Positions 32,655 to 44,700 of a DNA stretch of 64,000 nt are shown here, in pieces. The first letter of the stretch is position 1. Each line of letters begins with the position of its first letter. The stretch is from Ignavibacteriota bacterium (GTDB taxonomy: Bacteria; Bacteroidota; Ignavibacteria; Ignavibacteriales; Melioribacteraceae). Both the position numbers and the translations under genes were made by a program. The stretch lies in assembly GCA_013112585.1 (NCBI GenBank), contig JABFGH010000024.1, positions 1 to 64,000 of the forward strand, given 5' to 3'. The notes beneath the pieces were generated by a model, which did not search any database, was not told where the DNA came from, and was given only the letters and a program-made list of their open reading frames with translations.

Positions 32655-33329
32655 ATGAAAATTAATTTTAGGCTACTGGTTTTACTAACAACACTATTTG
32701 CAAATTTTGTTTTTGCCCAAGAATCAACTGATGAAAAAAATTCTATAATAAAGTTAAATAAGAATGAATATAAATTAGGAAATTTGTTGCTGGATATTGA
32801 TGCAAATAAAATAACTATTCCTGGAATAATAAATATGAATGAGGGAATTATTGAGGTGTTTGCTTGTTCTCCCGGGGGCAAATTACACGAAAGTCTAATT
32901 GTTGCGAATATCCTACCCTATCATTTACAAGTTGCTCTACTTTTATTAGGAATTAATCCGACTGATATAAATGATGTTAAAATTACAGAAAGCTTAGAAA
33001 AATTCGGGCAAATTGAAATTATTGTAAAATGGAAAATTGATGATGAGGAAACAGAGATGCGTGCTGAAAAACTCATTTGGAACTTATCTCAAGGCAAACC
33101 GATGCAAGAAGTCAACTGGCTTTTTATAGGATCAAAGACAATTAATGGAGTATTTGTAGCCAATGATAATAAATCCTTAATAACGACTTTTAATGACCCT
33201 TACACTATCATTGAAAATCCGCTTTCGACAAGAATTAATGATGAACTTTATGAAGTCAATAAGACCTTACTCCCGCCAATTGGAACACCGGTAGAATTAG
33301 TTCTTAATGTAAAAGCAGGCTTACAATGA
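32655..33329 (+). CDS. YdjY-domain secreted protein
   Basis: 224 residues with a signal peptide (about 1-22, ending VFAQ). The rest fits the YdjY domain: an IPGIINMNEGIIEVFACSPGGKLHESL opening, YHLQVALLLLG, VKWKIDDEE, WLFIGSK, and PPIGTPVELVL at the end. The function of the domain is not known; it often occurs with redox or metal-related envelope proteins. Its stop overlaps the start of a TonB-dependent receptor (33326-33329), so it is probably a periplasmic partner of that receptor. Confidence 0.75.
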   Translation: MKINFRLLVLLTTLFANFVFAQESTDEKNSIIKLNKNEYKLGNLLLDIDANKITIPGIINMNEGIIEVFACSPGGKLHESLIVANILPYHLQVALLLLGINPTDINDVKITESLEKFGQIEIIVKWKIDDEETEMRAEKLIWNLSQGKPMQEVNWLFIGSKTINGVFVANDNKSLITTFNDPYTIIENPLSTRINDELYEVNKTLLPPIGTPVELVLNVKAGLQ

Positions 33330-35494
33330 AAAACTTACTCATAATTTCTATTTTATATTTGACCATCTTTCACGCAAGCATTAGAGCTCAATTATTAAAT
33401 TCTGCCGACTCTTTATCTGAGTATACCTTGGATGAAATTATTATAACACCTGATAAATTTAATAACTACACTTACTCCTCTGCATCTTCTGTTGAGAAAA
33501 TTAAAAAAGAAAAAATAAGTTCGATTCCTATTACTCATTTAGCTGAACTTTTCAACTATATACCGGGATATATTATTTCCAGTGTTGATGGAGTAGGCGG
33601 GTTACCAATTATTAGTACTAGGGGATTCTATGGTGGCGGGGAGTCTGAATACTTATCTGTTTATTTGGACGGAAAGCAAGTAAATGATCTTCTAAATGGA
33701 TTAGTTAATTGGAATTTTATTAATCCTAACAATATAGATCATATAGAGGTTATGAAAGGTGGAGCTTCACCTATTTATGGTAACGCTGCAATTGGTGGGG
33801 TTTTAAATATCAGTAGTTCTAATTTGAAGAAAAAGTATCTAAATATAAATTTAAAAGGCGGCAGCTTTAGCAGTTATGGCCTTTCTATTCTTAGCAATAA
33901 TCATTACTTCTCCTTGCCCTATAATTTATACGCAAGTTTCGATAAAAGAAATGGTGCCCGGAATCATAGTAATTACAAAAATTATTCTTTCGGCGGAAGT
34001 ATTTTAATTTCAAGTGGTAAATTATCTACTTTTAGAATCAGCACAAATAATCATGTTATAAAATCTGAAGTTCCAGGCCCACTAGATTCAGAAACTCTAT
34101 TTAGAAACCGCTCCTTTTCAATTCCCTATTACAAATTTGATATAAATGACGAACAGAGATACAATGTTGGCGTAATATTTAAATCAAAATTTTCCGAGAA
34201 ATCTTCAATTGATTTGTCATTGATTTACAACAAAAGTAATCTTAATAATATCCGAACATTTATGAACGCAATACCTATTGTTGACCCGATAACATTTGCA
34301 CAAATTGGAATTTATGACACGACACTGTATGGAGATACAAAAAGAAATCAACAAAAAATTAATAGAATATCTAGCGAGATTAAATACTATTCCGAAATTC
34401 CTTTACTAAATACTCGATTAATTTTGGGAGGTGAAGCAAATTACGGGTCCTATAATAATAAATATTATGATCTGTTTAATGGCTTTTATTCCGATTACGA
34501 AAGTAATAATTATCATGAGGAAATTTTGTCAGTTGATGGAGAAGGAAACCGATTAAATAGTGCATTGTTCATTAATACAGAAATAGAGATTCTATCACAC
34601 TTGAAACTTTTTGCGGGGGTAAGATATGACTATATCAATGATAAATATGATAATTTTTTACCTGATTCTTCACTAAAAATTTCTAGCTCGGCCTATAGTC
34701 CTAAAATTGGGATTAATTTTAATTATGCACATTCAAAGGATTATGTTGCAAGCATATACATTAATGTTAACAAATCTTTCAAAGCTCCTACAATTAATCA
34801 GCTTCTAGATTTTAAAGAATTAAACTTTGGTGTATTTGTACCCATTGGTCCTGATAAAATTTTTCAATCGATAAAAGCAGATCCATTTGGAAATACGCTT
34901 TTAAAACCTCAAAAAAGTATCAATTATGAAATAGGCACTTATCAAATGATGCAATTTTCTGATGATTTAAATGGTGAACTCTCATTTGCTCTATATCATA
35001 CAGAAGTAAGGGATGAAATTGATTTTGATTTGATGAGCTTCAAATATGGTAACATTAATGAAAGCCTGCATCAGGGTATTGAAGCTGGATTAAAATTAAA
35101 TTTTAAAAGTTACCTTCAGTTATTCTTAAATTATACTTATACCAGGGCCATTTTTGCTAATGGTACTTATAAAAACAACCAATTAAAAAACATTCCTAAG
35201 CATTACATCAGTAGCGGTTTATCTTATATTAGCTCTATAGGAATTTCGGCAATGCTTGCTATGAGAGCATTAGATGAAACTTACATTGATGATGAAAATC
35301 TTAACTACCTACCGGGTTATATCATTTTCGATACTCAACTTGGATATAAATTCAATGCATTTCAATTAATTTTAAAGATTAAAAATCTGTTTAATATTAA
35401 GTATAATTCTTCTGGGTACATGATAAATGATGAGCAATATTTATTTCCAAATGCTGGCAGATTTATGTCGTTAAATTTGGTTTACAACTACTAA
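33326..35494 (+). CDS. TonB-dependent outer-membrane receptor 1
   Basis: 722 residues with a signal peptide (about 1-22). A TonB-box-like YTLDEIIITP precedes the plug domain (about 45-165: ISSIPITHLAELFNYIPGY, LDGKQVN, IEVMKGGASPIYGNAAIGGVLNI). A long barrel follows, ending in SLNLVYNY. It imports a ligand too large or rare for porins, at the cost of TonB energy. The substrate cannot be read from the sequence. It is coupled by ATGA overlap to the YdjY gene and followed after ten bases by a second receptor. Confidence 0.92.
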   Translation: MKNLLIISILYLTIFHASIRAQLLNSADSLSEYTLDEIIITPDKFNNYTYSSASSVEKIKKEKISSIPITHLAELFNYIPGYIISSVDGVGGLPIISTRGFYGGGESEYLSVYLDGKQVNDLLNGLVNWNFINPNNIDHIEVMKGGASPIYGNAAIGGVLNISSSNLKKKYLNINLKGGSFSSYGLSILSNNHYFSLPYNLYASFDKRNGARNHSNYKNYSFGGSILISSGKLSTFRISTNNHVIKSEVPGPLDSETLFRNRSFSIPYYKFDINDEQRYNVGVIFKSKFSEKSSIDLSLIYNKSNLNNIRTFMNAIPIVDPITFAQIGIYDTTLYGDTKRNQQKINRISSEIKYYSEIPLLNTRLILGGEANYGSYNNKYYDLFNGFYSDYESNNYHEEILSVDGEGNRLNSALFINTEIEILSHLKLFAGVRYDYINDKYDNFLPDSSLKISSSAYSPKIGINFNYAHSKDYVASIYINVNKSFKAPTINQLLDFKELNFGVFVPIGPDKIFQSIKADPFGNTLLKPQKSINYEIGTYQMMQFSDDLNGELSFALYHTEVRDEIDFDLMSFKYGNINESLHQGIEAGLKLNFKSYLQLFLNYTYTRAIFANGTYKNNQLKNIPKHYISSGLSYISSIGISAMLAMRALDETYIDDENLNYLPGYIIFDTQLGYKFNAFQLILKIKNLFNIKYNSSGYMINDEQYLFPNAGRFMSLNLVYNY

Positions 35495-35504
35495 GGTTTT
35501 TCTA

Positions 35505-37613
35505 ATGGTAAATTCTTTTCAAGTATATATTAAATACTCTTTAAAGATATGTAAAGTAGTCATTATACTTTGTTTGTTATTTAACACAAACTTATTAGCA
35601 CAAAAACTAGAAGGTGATGAATCTGAAGATCGACCGGATTCATCAATCCAATACTTACTCAAACAAATTTCAGTTACAGCTACAAGAGGTGAAAAATCAG
35701 TATTAAGCTCACCAAATGAAATAAATATAATAAATGCAGGTGAGATCGAGAGCAAAAATATTCCTTCAACTCCCGATGCGTTTAATAGTATATCATCTGT
35801 TTATTTACAAAGGACAAACCTTGGGGGAGGCTCTCCTATTTTAAGAGGATTTATCGGTAATAGAGTACTGATATTAATTGATGGTGTCCGATTGAATAAT
35901 TCTACTTTTAGATTTGGACCCAACCAATACTTGAATACGATAAATTCTACTGCGTTGAATAAGATAGAAGTCGTATATGGACCTACATCAGTATTATACG
36001 GATCAGATGCATTAGGCGGGGTTATAAGTTTATTGACTGATATGGGGGGTAATTCAGCAAATCTATTTGGCGGATTGTCTAGATACTCATCTGCTGAGAA
36101 TTCATATATGCAATCAATTTCATTGAGTAAAACATTAAGCTCAGTTGACTTTTATCTTAATGCCGCATATAAAAACATTGGGGATATTAAGGCTGGTAAT
36201 GGGGTGGTACAAAAACCATCCGGATATAGTGAAAAAAATATTGATGCTAAACTTAATTACAGTTTCGGAAAAATTAATCTTAAAGCAGCATACCAGTTTG
36301 TTCAGCAAAACGATGTTCCAAGAACTGACAGAATAGCAGCAGGCAATAGTCTAAAATATATTTTTGACCCACAAGATAGGCAGCTTGGTTATTTAAAGTT
36401 TAGTTTAGAAAAAAATATTGGATTCATTAATTCCCTTGATATTATTACTTCATTCCAAAGGCAAAAAGAGGGAAGATCAATAATATCAGCAAATAGTCCG
36501 GATGTTGAAAGGAATGATTTTGATATAGTCTCAACTTTAGGTGTTTCTGTAAATACCAACACATTAATTAGTGAAAATAACTTGCTTGCATTTGGATTTG
36601 AATATTACGTAGATGATATATCAAGTGAACGCAGCGAAACAATTATCTCAAGCGGTATTTTCAATAATGTCAAACCTCAGTTCGCAGATGGTTCAAAATA
36701 TCATTCGTTAGGATTTTATGTTTTTGATCAAATGAATTTAAACAGAGCATCAATTACCGGCGGATTAAGATATAGTCAATTTAATTTTAATGGCGATTTA
36801 GGTGAACCCTTCAATACAATCCAATATTCTGAAAATGACATAACTTTTAGTTTTTCCTTCTTGTATAAATTGATCCCACAAAAAGTGAATGCATATATTA
36901 ATTATTCGCAGGCTTTCAGAGCTCCTGGAATTGATGACCTAACTGCTTTTGGTAAAGCTGGTTCGGGTGATGCGGCAAGATATGATACCCCAAATCCAAA
37001 TTTAATCCCCGAAAAAAGCAATAATTTTGAGTTTGGATTGAAGGCAATCCATAATAATCTAGAGACTACTTTCAATATTTATTATAGTAAGATTTATGAT
37101 CTCATAGAACCCGGAGCAAGTGCATTCAATGGATTGGATTCACTATATGGTTACCCTGTTTACAAAAGGTTAAACAAGGGTAAATCTGAAATATACGGGT
37201 GGAATTTATCCTTAAGTTATATATTCATCAACCCATCAGTAAGATTATGGGGTAACATTTCTCAAACAATTGGAAACAACATTAGTGATAGTGAGCCATT
37301 GTCAAGAATACCCCCGTTTAATGGAGCTATTGGTATAAGATGGAAAAAATATAATTGGTTTCTTGAATACTACTCTTGGTTTGCCGCTGATCAGAAAAAA
37401 TTGTCGCTACGTGATATAAAAGATTTCCGCATTGGGCTAAATGGAACGCAAGGATATTTTATTCATAATATTCATTTGGGAATTGAAATTCTTAAATGGC
37501 TAAAAACAAATATTTATATAGAAAATATTTTTGATAAATATTATAAAACTCATGGTTCCGGAATATATGCACCGGGCAGAAATTTTATTATTGCACTTAA
37601 ATATGGAATATAA
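35505..37613 (+). CDS. TonB-dependent outer-membrane receptor 2
   Basis: 702 residues with a signal peptide (about 1-28). The TonB-box region KQISVTATRGEK leads to the plug (LGGGSPILRGF, VLILIDGVRLNN, VYGPTSVLYGSDALGGVISL), a sequence style of vitamin B12/haem-type receptors. The barrel has FRAPGIDDLTAFGK and ends IIALKYGI. The ligand is unknown. It starts ten bases after receptor 1, and the toroid-protein gene follows after 33 bp, so YdjY, both receptors and the toroid and giant genes probably form one transcription unit. Confidence 0.92.
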   Translation: MVNSFQVYIKYSLKICKVVIILCLLFNTNLLAQKLEGDESEDRPDSSIQYLLKQISVTATRGEKSVLSSPNEINIINAGEIESKNIPSTPDAFNSISSVYLQRTNLGGGSPILRGFIGNRVLILIDGVRLNNSTFRFGPNQYLNTINSTALNKIEVVYGPTSVLYGSDALGGVISLLTDMGGNSANLFGGLSRYSSAENSYMQSISLSKTLSSVDFYLNAAYKNIGDIKAGNGVVQKPSGYSEKNIDAKLNYSFGKINLKAAYQFVQQNDVPRTDRIAAGNSLKYIFDPQDRQLGYLKFSLEKNIGFINSLDIITSFQRQKEGRSIISANSPDVERNDFDIVSTLGVSVNTNTLISENNLLAFGFEYYVDDISSERSETIISSGIFNNVKPQFADGSKYHSLGFYVFDQMNLNRASITGGLRYSQFNFNGDLGEPFNTIQYSENDITFSFSFLYKLIPQKVNAYINYSQAFRAPGIDDLTAFGKAGSGDAARYDTPNPNLIPEKSNNFEFGLKAIHNNLETTFNIYYSKIYDLIEPGASAFNGLDSLYGYPVYKRLNKGKSEIYGWNLSLSYIFINPSVRLWGNISQTIGNNISDSEPLSRIPPFNGAIGIRWKKYNWFLEYYSWFAADQKKLSLRDIKDFRIGLNGTQGYFIHNIHLGIEILKWLKTNIYIENIFDKYYKTHGSGIYAPGRNFIIALKYGI

Positions 37614-37646
37614 ATTTTTAATATCTACATAACTATGTGAGGAATT

Positions 37647-38750
37647 ATGAAAATTAAGATTACAGTTTTAATCATTGCTCTTTTGTTTACCAATAATATT
37701 GTATTACCTCAAAAATTAGATATATCCTTAGAAAAAGAAATTAAACATTCTATCTACAAAGGATTAAAATGGCTGCACACCCAGCAGGAAGATAATGGAT
37801 CTTGGAATAATTATCCCGCTATTACGGCTCTTGTCTTATCTTCATTTCTTAGAGCTCATCAGGATATTAGTATAGAAGATTCTATAATATCAAAAGGATT
37901 TGATTTCCTTAAATCTTGTATTAATGAAGACGGGGGAATTTACCTAGATGATATGAAATCCTATAACACGGCTATTTGTGTAATGGCTTTTGAGGATGCA
38001 AATGTTGTTGAATTTGAACCAATTATTCTTAATGCTAAAAAATATTTACTAGGACTGCAATTTACAGAAATTAATGGTTATACAGTTGACAGCATATATT
38101 ATGGAGGCATCAGTTATGGTAAAGATGATAAGGCACCAGATCTTTCAAATCTTCAATGGTCGCTGGAAGCCTTGAGAGAGAAAGAAAATAAAGAGATGGA
38201 AAATTTAAAAAATGATGATGAAGAGTTTGAGGCAAAAAGAACACTTTTCTATGAAAGGGCAATTAAGTTTTTGGAAAGAACACAGAACTTTAAAACAAAT
38301 GATCAGACCTATGCTACAGATGACGGCGGATTTATGTATAGACCGGGTGAAAGCAAAGCCGGCGATACAAGATCCTACGGAGGAATGACCTATGCAGGGT
38401 TAAAAAGTTTTATTCATGCGCGGCTTTCAAGAGATGATGAAAGAGTGAAGGCAGCTTTTAACTGGATAAAAAATAATTTTTCTGTTGCTGAAAATCCGGG
38501 TATGGGTAATCAAGGTTTGTATTATTACTACCACACAATGGCAAAAGCTTTAAGTATTTATGGTGAAGAATTAATTGTTGATGATACAAATAAAGAACGA
38601 GCATGGAGAGAAGAGCTTGCCGACCAATTGCTTAAAGCACAAACAAATGAAGGTTTTTGGGTGAATGAAAATGCCCGATGGTGGGAGAACAACCCGGTTT
38701 TAGTTACCGCTTATACATTACTGGCTTTGGAAGAAATTATAATTAATTAA
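37647..38750 (+). CDS. Secreted alpha/alpha-toroid (prenyltransferase-like repeat) protein
   Basis: 367 residues with a signal peptide (about 1-22). Repeats of the squalene-cyclase/prenyltransferase type are visible: GLKWLHTQQEDNGSWNNYPAITALVLSSFLRA, FLKSCINEDGGIYLDD..YNTAICVMAF, TDDGGFMYRPGE, and a closing EGFWVNENARWW. The cyclase DxDD motif is not seen, so a terpene reaction is unlikely. As in other exported toroids, it is probably a binding or structural domain. The next gene encodes a giant protein containing the same type of domain, so the two are evolutionarily linked. A GTGAGGA site precedes the ATG. Confidence 0.8.
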   Translation: MKIKITVLIIALLFTNNIVLPQKLDISLEKEIKHSIYKGLKWLHTQQEDNGSWNNYPAITALVLSSFLRAHQDISIEDSIISKGFDFLKSCINEDGGIYLDDMKSYNTAICVMAFEDANVVEFEPIILNAKKYLLGLQFTEINGYTVDSIYYGGISYGKDDKAPDLSNLQWSLEALREKENKEMENLKNDDEEFEAKRTLFYERAIKFLERTQNFKTNDQTYATDDGGFMYRPGESKAGDTRSYGGMTYAGLKSFIHARLSRDDERVKAAFNWIKNNFSVAENPGMGNQGLYYYYHTMAKALSIYGEELIVDDTNKERAWREELADQLLKAQTNEGFWVNENARWWENNPVLVTAYTLLALEEIIIN

Positions 38751-38788
38751 AAATAAAATAATTTAGTTTTTAACAGAGGAGATATTAG

Positions 38789-41700
38789 ATGCGAAAAGTA
38801 TTTTTTTTACTTTTGTCTATCACTTTCATTGCTGGTACAGCAATAGCTCAGAATGGTTCTCCAAATAATGATCCCATTTTACAGAAAGCAAAAGAACTAC
38901 TTTCCCAACAGCAAGGATTTACAGTTGATTCAATATTTGTTGAACAAAAGATTGAGGAAGTCAAATCAAAAATACTTGCTGAATATGCAGATAAAATTGA
39001 TGAAGTAGCTATTTTTATTTCACAGGAATTATATCGAAAAAAAAGTAGTGTAAATTTAAAGGATAATCAAAGTATAAATTTCGACTTGCCCTTCGAGAAT
39101 GCAATAGTATGTTTAATTGACTTAATGCCAACAGCAAATTTGGGCCATCCATTCAAGTATATTTTTATTGAACCATTATCTGGGAATAGATATGATTATG
39201 TAACAAAAATGCCACTTGTAAATACTGAGTTACTCAAGCTTGAGCGGATTAATGATTTAACAATCGAAGAGAAAATAATTAAAGACAACAATCAAGAGGT
39301 TCAAAAAACTATTGATAAACTTTTGAACTATGACGATCCTGAACAAATTGATCCAAACAAATTTGCTGTTCTAATTTCTGGCGGGGCCCGAAGAGCGGCA
39401 AATTTTGAACGCTATTATGACAATATTAAGCTCATGTATCTTACATTAGTAAAAAATTATTCCTATCCAGAAGATCATATCTTTGTTTTTTTTGCTGGCG
39501 GGGCTATTCCTGATGGAGGCAGTTATGATGACACACAAGATACTCATCAAGATGGAGAAGAGTTTGTTGAAATAAACACTGCACGGAATTCAGCTTCACT
39601 TAATGAAGAATTGAGATCTTCCGATTTAGATGGAGATGGTGATTGTGATATTTCCAATAGTGCTTTTCAATTGCATATAGAATCTTTGTTTGAGAATGAA
39701 CTAAAAACACTACTCAATAATAATTCAAATTCTAAATCTTTGTTAATTTATACTTTTGATCATGGAAATCAGGAAAATAATAACGAAGTAATTCTGAATC
39801 TTTGGAACTTTACCGAGTTTGATGACGATGATTTTGTAACTATGATTAATGTAGCCCCATATGTGACCTTACAAAATCTAAATATTTCGATGCAGCAGTG
39901 CCATAGTGGTGGTTTTCTTGATGAACTTCAGTCTTCAAATATTACTAATTGGTCATTTACTTCAGCGGCGGATTATTATGAAGTCTCTTATGGTGGAGGT
40001 TCACAAGGTGTATTTGCCTACAATTGGCCATTGTATTCTTCAGGAGAAGATTTCAATGATGTCGATGCAAACGATGATGATCAATTATCTTTAGAAGAAA
40101 TTTACAACCATGCAAGGACAGAGGATAGATTTTGGCCAGCTAATGATCCCATTGGAACACCTCCTCAAGAAAACAATACTGAACATCCTCAGTTTGAGAC
40201 AAATCCAACAAACAATGGGGATAATATTTTTCTGGGTAATTTTTCACCTTATCAAAGTGAAATATCAGGAACCATTTCTTACTATAATAATCTTCTGTCA
40301 CAAAATGATTTCCTTTTCAATACCGAAATAAGATTATACAAAGATGTGATTGGAATTGATATAGAGGTTGGGAATAAAGCTTCGATGACAAATGAACAGG
40401 GTGAATACAATATTTTTACTAATACAACTGATGATGTTTTTATTAAAATAAAGTTAGAGAATGAAAACATTAGGGTAGCAGACGATGATCCAATTTTTAA
40501 AGATGTTTTTAAATTCCCTTCCTCACAAATATCAATACAGCCAGGATTTAATGAACTAAATTTTAATATTGAAGGAACGAATCCTAATTTCCCTGCTTGC
40601 AATTTATTTAGTGAACTATCGAAGTCCAATTCATGGTATTGGGATAATTTGAGTTGGCAGAGAATCGGGACAGAAGGTCAATTACCAACTCCTATTGAAG
40701 ACCAATTGGATATCATATGGATCGGTTCAAATACAGAAGCTACCTCAGAGGGTTTTAATGCAAGTGATGATTATATAGGGGTTACAAATGCAAATTTGTG
40801 GAATTCAACATACTTAAATTATAACTATTCTCTAGCTAATATCTACAACGTTTATGTTTATTCGTGGCCAGCAGGTTTTCAAAGCGATCAGGGTCTAAAT
40901 GTTTTATCAAATGAATCAACTGCACTAATTAATGGTCTAGCATGGTTTCTAACTGCAGCAATTGCGGATGATCCTGACGCTGTTCAGTTCGGTGGTGGAA
41001 ATATTGAAACTAATACTTGGTGGCAAGGAGAAAGCGGTACTAACACAAATGGACAGATTGTAGAAGGCGCTATAGCTAGTTTCTTTTGGGATTTATATGA
41101 CAATGTAAATGAAGCTGGTGATAATATAAATGGAAAATTATTCGAGATATGGAATATCTTTGTTGAGTATCAGCCGCAAAATATTGATGAATTTATGGCT
41201 TACTGGAGTTATGAAGATCTGTTCAGTACCGCTCAATTAAATCATTTGCTACTTCAGAAGAATGTTCAAATCCTTACGCCCAGCGATGGCGAACCGCTTA
41301 TTGTTGATTTCACAAATCTAAATTCTTTAATAGTAGCATTTGAAGTTTTTGATGAAAGTGGAACTTTTGTACCGGGGCTTGCACAAAATGATATAACTGT
41401 TGAAATTGGTGGTGAATCTTGTACTAATATCAGTTTGCAGGATGATGGCAGTAAATATAATATAGAGTTCACTCCTGTTTCCAAAGCAGAAATTGGTTTA
41501 TACGATTTGCAAATTACGGTAACTTTCACACCAACAGAAGCAGTTTCCAGTGACATTGTTTTAAATGGTGCTCTATATACAAATCAAGTTGTTATAGAGA
41601 AGGGATTAAAATGGCTTAAGGCTCAACAGAATGTTACCGCAGAAAAGAAAATGTATTCCATTCCACTAGGTGGTACATCAAACGATAATAGAAGCGGAAC

Positions 41701-44700
41701 AAAGAATATTGAGTTATTAGCACAAGGAAGTTGGAAATATGGAAGTTCCCCAAATGCTGGTATTACAGCTCTTGCCTTACAGGCATTTTTAGCAAATGGA
41801 TACGGAATTGATCATCCTGTATATGGTGCGACAATTGAGAATGCAATTAATTATTTATTAAATAATCAAGTTGCATCGGGATACCATCTTGGTGCTATTT
41901 ATAATTCTCAACAAGGATACGAAACGGCGATGGCAATTGTTGCTCTTAAGTCTGCCATTAAAATAGGTTTACCTGATCCTCTCAAAACGAATGTTGAGAA
42001 TTCACTTGTGAATGCATTAAATTATTATACACAAGATGTTGACATTGGTTGGTCAAGTGTAAGTTGGCGATATAATAGAGGATATACTAGCCAGTCGGGT
42101 GGTGACATGTCAGTTAATCAATGGGTCTATCTTGCATTAAGTGAGATGGATTATTCTGAAAAAGATATTTGGAATAAAATTTATACTTATATAAATAATA
42201 ATAAAGGTTCTTCGGGGGATGAAGCCTGGATTGGATATACAGGGTCTTCAAGTAGAACAGGTGGGAACTCTTTAGCAGGGATTTGGGGTCTAACTTTAGC
42301 CGGGCAGAATGGTGTATCTGGAGCCGCTGAATTATCACAGCAGATGTTTAATTTTATCGATTCCTATAATGGTGTAACAGATGTCAATGGTTTATTAAGC
42401 CCACCAAGTTTAACCTCATACTACGTGGTTTCTAGTGCAGGTTATTATTATTATGTTTACGAGCTTGCTAAAGCCTTAGCACTAAGTGGTAAAACACAAT
42501 TTCTAAATGAAAATTGGTACAGTGTACTTTTTAATCGCATTGATGGTCAACACAATCTCGATAACAATAATTACTATTGGAGAACAGGGTGGACTGATCC
42601 TTCCGGTTATTCTATAGCTTCAGGCGGAATGGGCAACCATGGTAATACCGCTCTTGCCCTCTTATCTTTGCAGGTTGGTACGGTACCGCCCGATAGCCGC
42701 TTTATTATTAGGCTTGGTAGCCCGGCAATAGCGGGGATTGAGAGTTTGCCTGCCGACGTTTTATTAAATGTTTATGACGGAAATGGTAATTTTGCAGGGA
42801 AAAACGCAAGCGGAGTTTGGGTATCAAACATTCCAAATTCTCAATGGAATTCTACAAGCGGCACATATGAATTAGAAATAAACTTAACAACAGCGAGCTC
42901 ATTTACTGCAGAAATAGCTAATAACAGTTCAGTCTCTAACGATTATGTTTTGGAACTAGAAGCCTATCAGGGAACAAATCAGCAGCCAGTAAGTTCAGAG
43001 AATTTTCCCGGTACTGTTGAGCCTGATCAATCAGTAGGAACAACAGCTACGGTAAATGCAATTGGCGGCCTAAATGTTTATGCACCACCCCCGGAAGTGC
43101 TGCCGCATATGGTATTAAATCCTACAGCATATGAAATTCGCCCCATCGAAAATGATTCTACATACTCGCTAGATTTTTGGATAAAGGAAACCGGTGGTTC
43201 ATCTGAATTAAGTAATGTTGATATTTTCGCATCTGATTTAGTTGACCCATTAACAAACACAATTGATGCAAGTAACTTTACAATTGTTCCTTCACATGTA
43301 AATTCTATTCCGGCCGGTGACTCGGTTCAAGTACAAGTAACGTTGGTAGTTCCTAATTCAAGCACTGTTGATCTTTCAGCCAATGAAGATTTTACTGGAC
43401 TTATAACTGTCCAAAGTACAAATCAAACAAAAGCTGTTCAAATAACAGGTGGGCCAGAAGTAATTCCCGATTATGATTGGCCTGCAACAACAAGCGGAAC
43501 AGATTTAGGTCTATTTGCAGTAGATTTTGTAAACGACAATCTTGGCTGGGCAGTGGGGAGTAAAGGAACGATATTAAAAACTACTGATAGCGGGGATAAT
43601 TGGAATTCACAAACTAGCGATACAACTTATAGATATTATGGAGTTTCTTTTGTTGATGATAATACCGGCTGGGTCTGCGGCGAGGGCGGCACGATTATAA
43701 AAACTGTAAATGGCGGTTCATCTTGGTCCGCCCAATCAAGTGGAATAATAAATGATATAAATTCAATATATTTTTTGAACTCAAATAATGGATTTGCTGT
43801 AGGTGGTCGTTATATATTAAAAACTACTGACGGCGGCGCTAATTGGTCAATATATACCCTTACCTCAACCTATAAACCGAAAGAAATCTATTTCATTAAT
43901 TCAACTACAGGGTTTGCAGCCGGAGGTATTTCAGGGGGAAACAGCTTAATACTTAAAACCACAAACAGTGGTACTAGCTGGGTTCAGAAAAGTGCAAGTT
44001 TAACAGAAGAGCATTTTTTATATTCAATTCATTTTTCTGATATAAATAATGGTTGGGCGGCAGGTACAGCAGGCGCATTAACAAAGACAACTGATGGCGG
44101 AGAGACTTGGAACTCTGTTGATGGAATCACGACTAATTCGTTAAAAGCAGTTTATTTCAATAATACTTCAGAAGGATGGACTGTTGGAGAAGGCGGATTA
44201 ATACTTTACACAAGTGATGGCGGAAGTAATTGGGAAGCGCAAACTAGCCCGGCAACGAATTATTTATATTCCTTAAGTTTTCCATCACTTAATTTGGGAT
44301 GGTGCGTTGGAGACTTAGGAACTATTCTAAAATATTCACATGCAGATGCTTACCCGGATTTTATTGACAATAGTATTGTCTCAATTCATTTTGATCATGC
44401 TAATGGAATGATAGATTCATTAAGATTTAAAGATGGCAGTAATCAAGAATTGTTAGACCAATCTTGGAATATTACCAATAAAAGAGGTTTAGGAAGACTT
44501 GGAAACAGCGATAATAATAATTGTTCGGTGGATGAATTTACGCTTTATCCCGATTCAGCAACAGTTATATATACAAATCCAATTTACGGTTCAAAAACCT
44601 TCAAGTTAAGATGGTCTAGCTCTTTTGGTTTTGAAATGGATATGTATTTTGATCTTACTTCACAACAACTCGAAGGAGCAACTTGGGAACCGGGCGGAAA

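Noticed and set aside
37647-38750. Squalene or terpene cyclase
   Set aside because: Toroid repeats are present, but no DxDD motif is seen and the protein is exported; a binding role is more likely.
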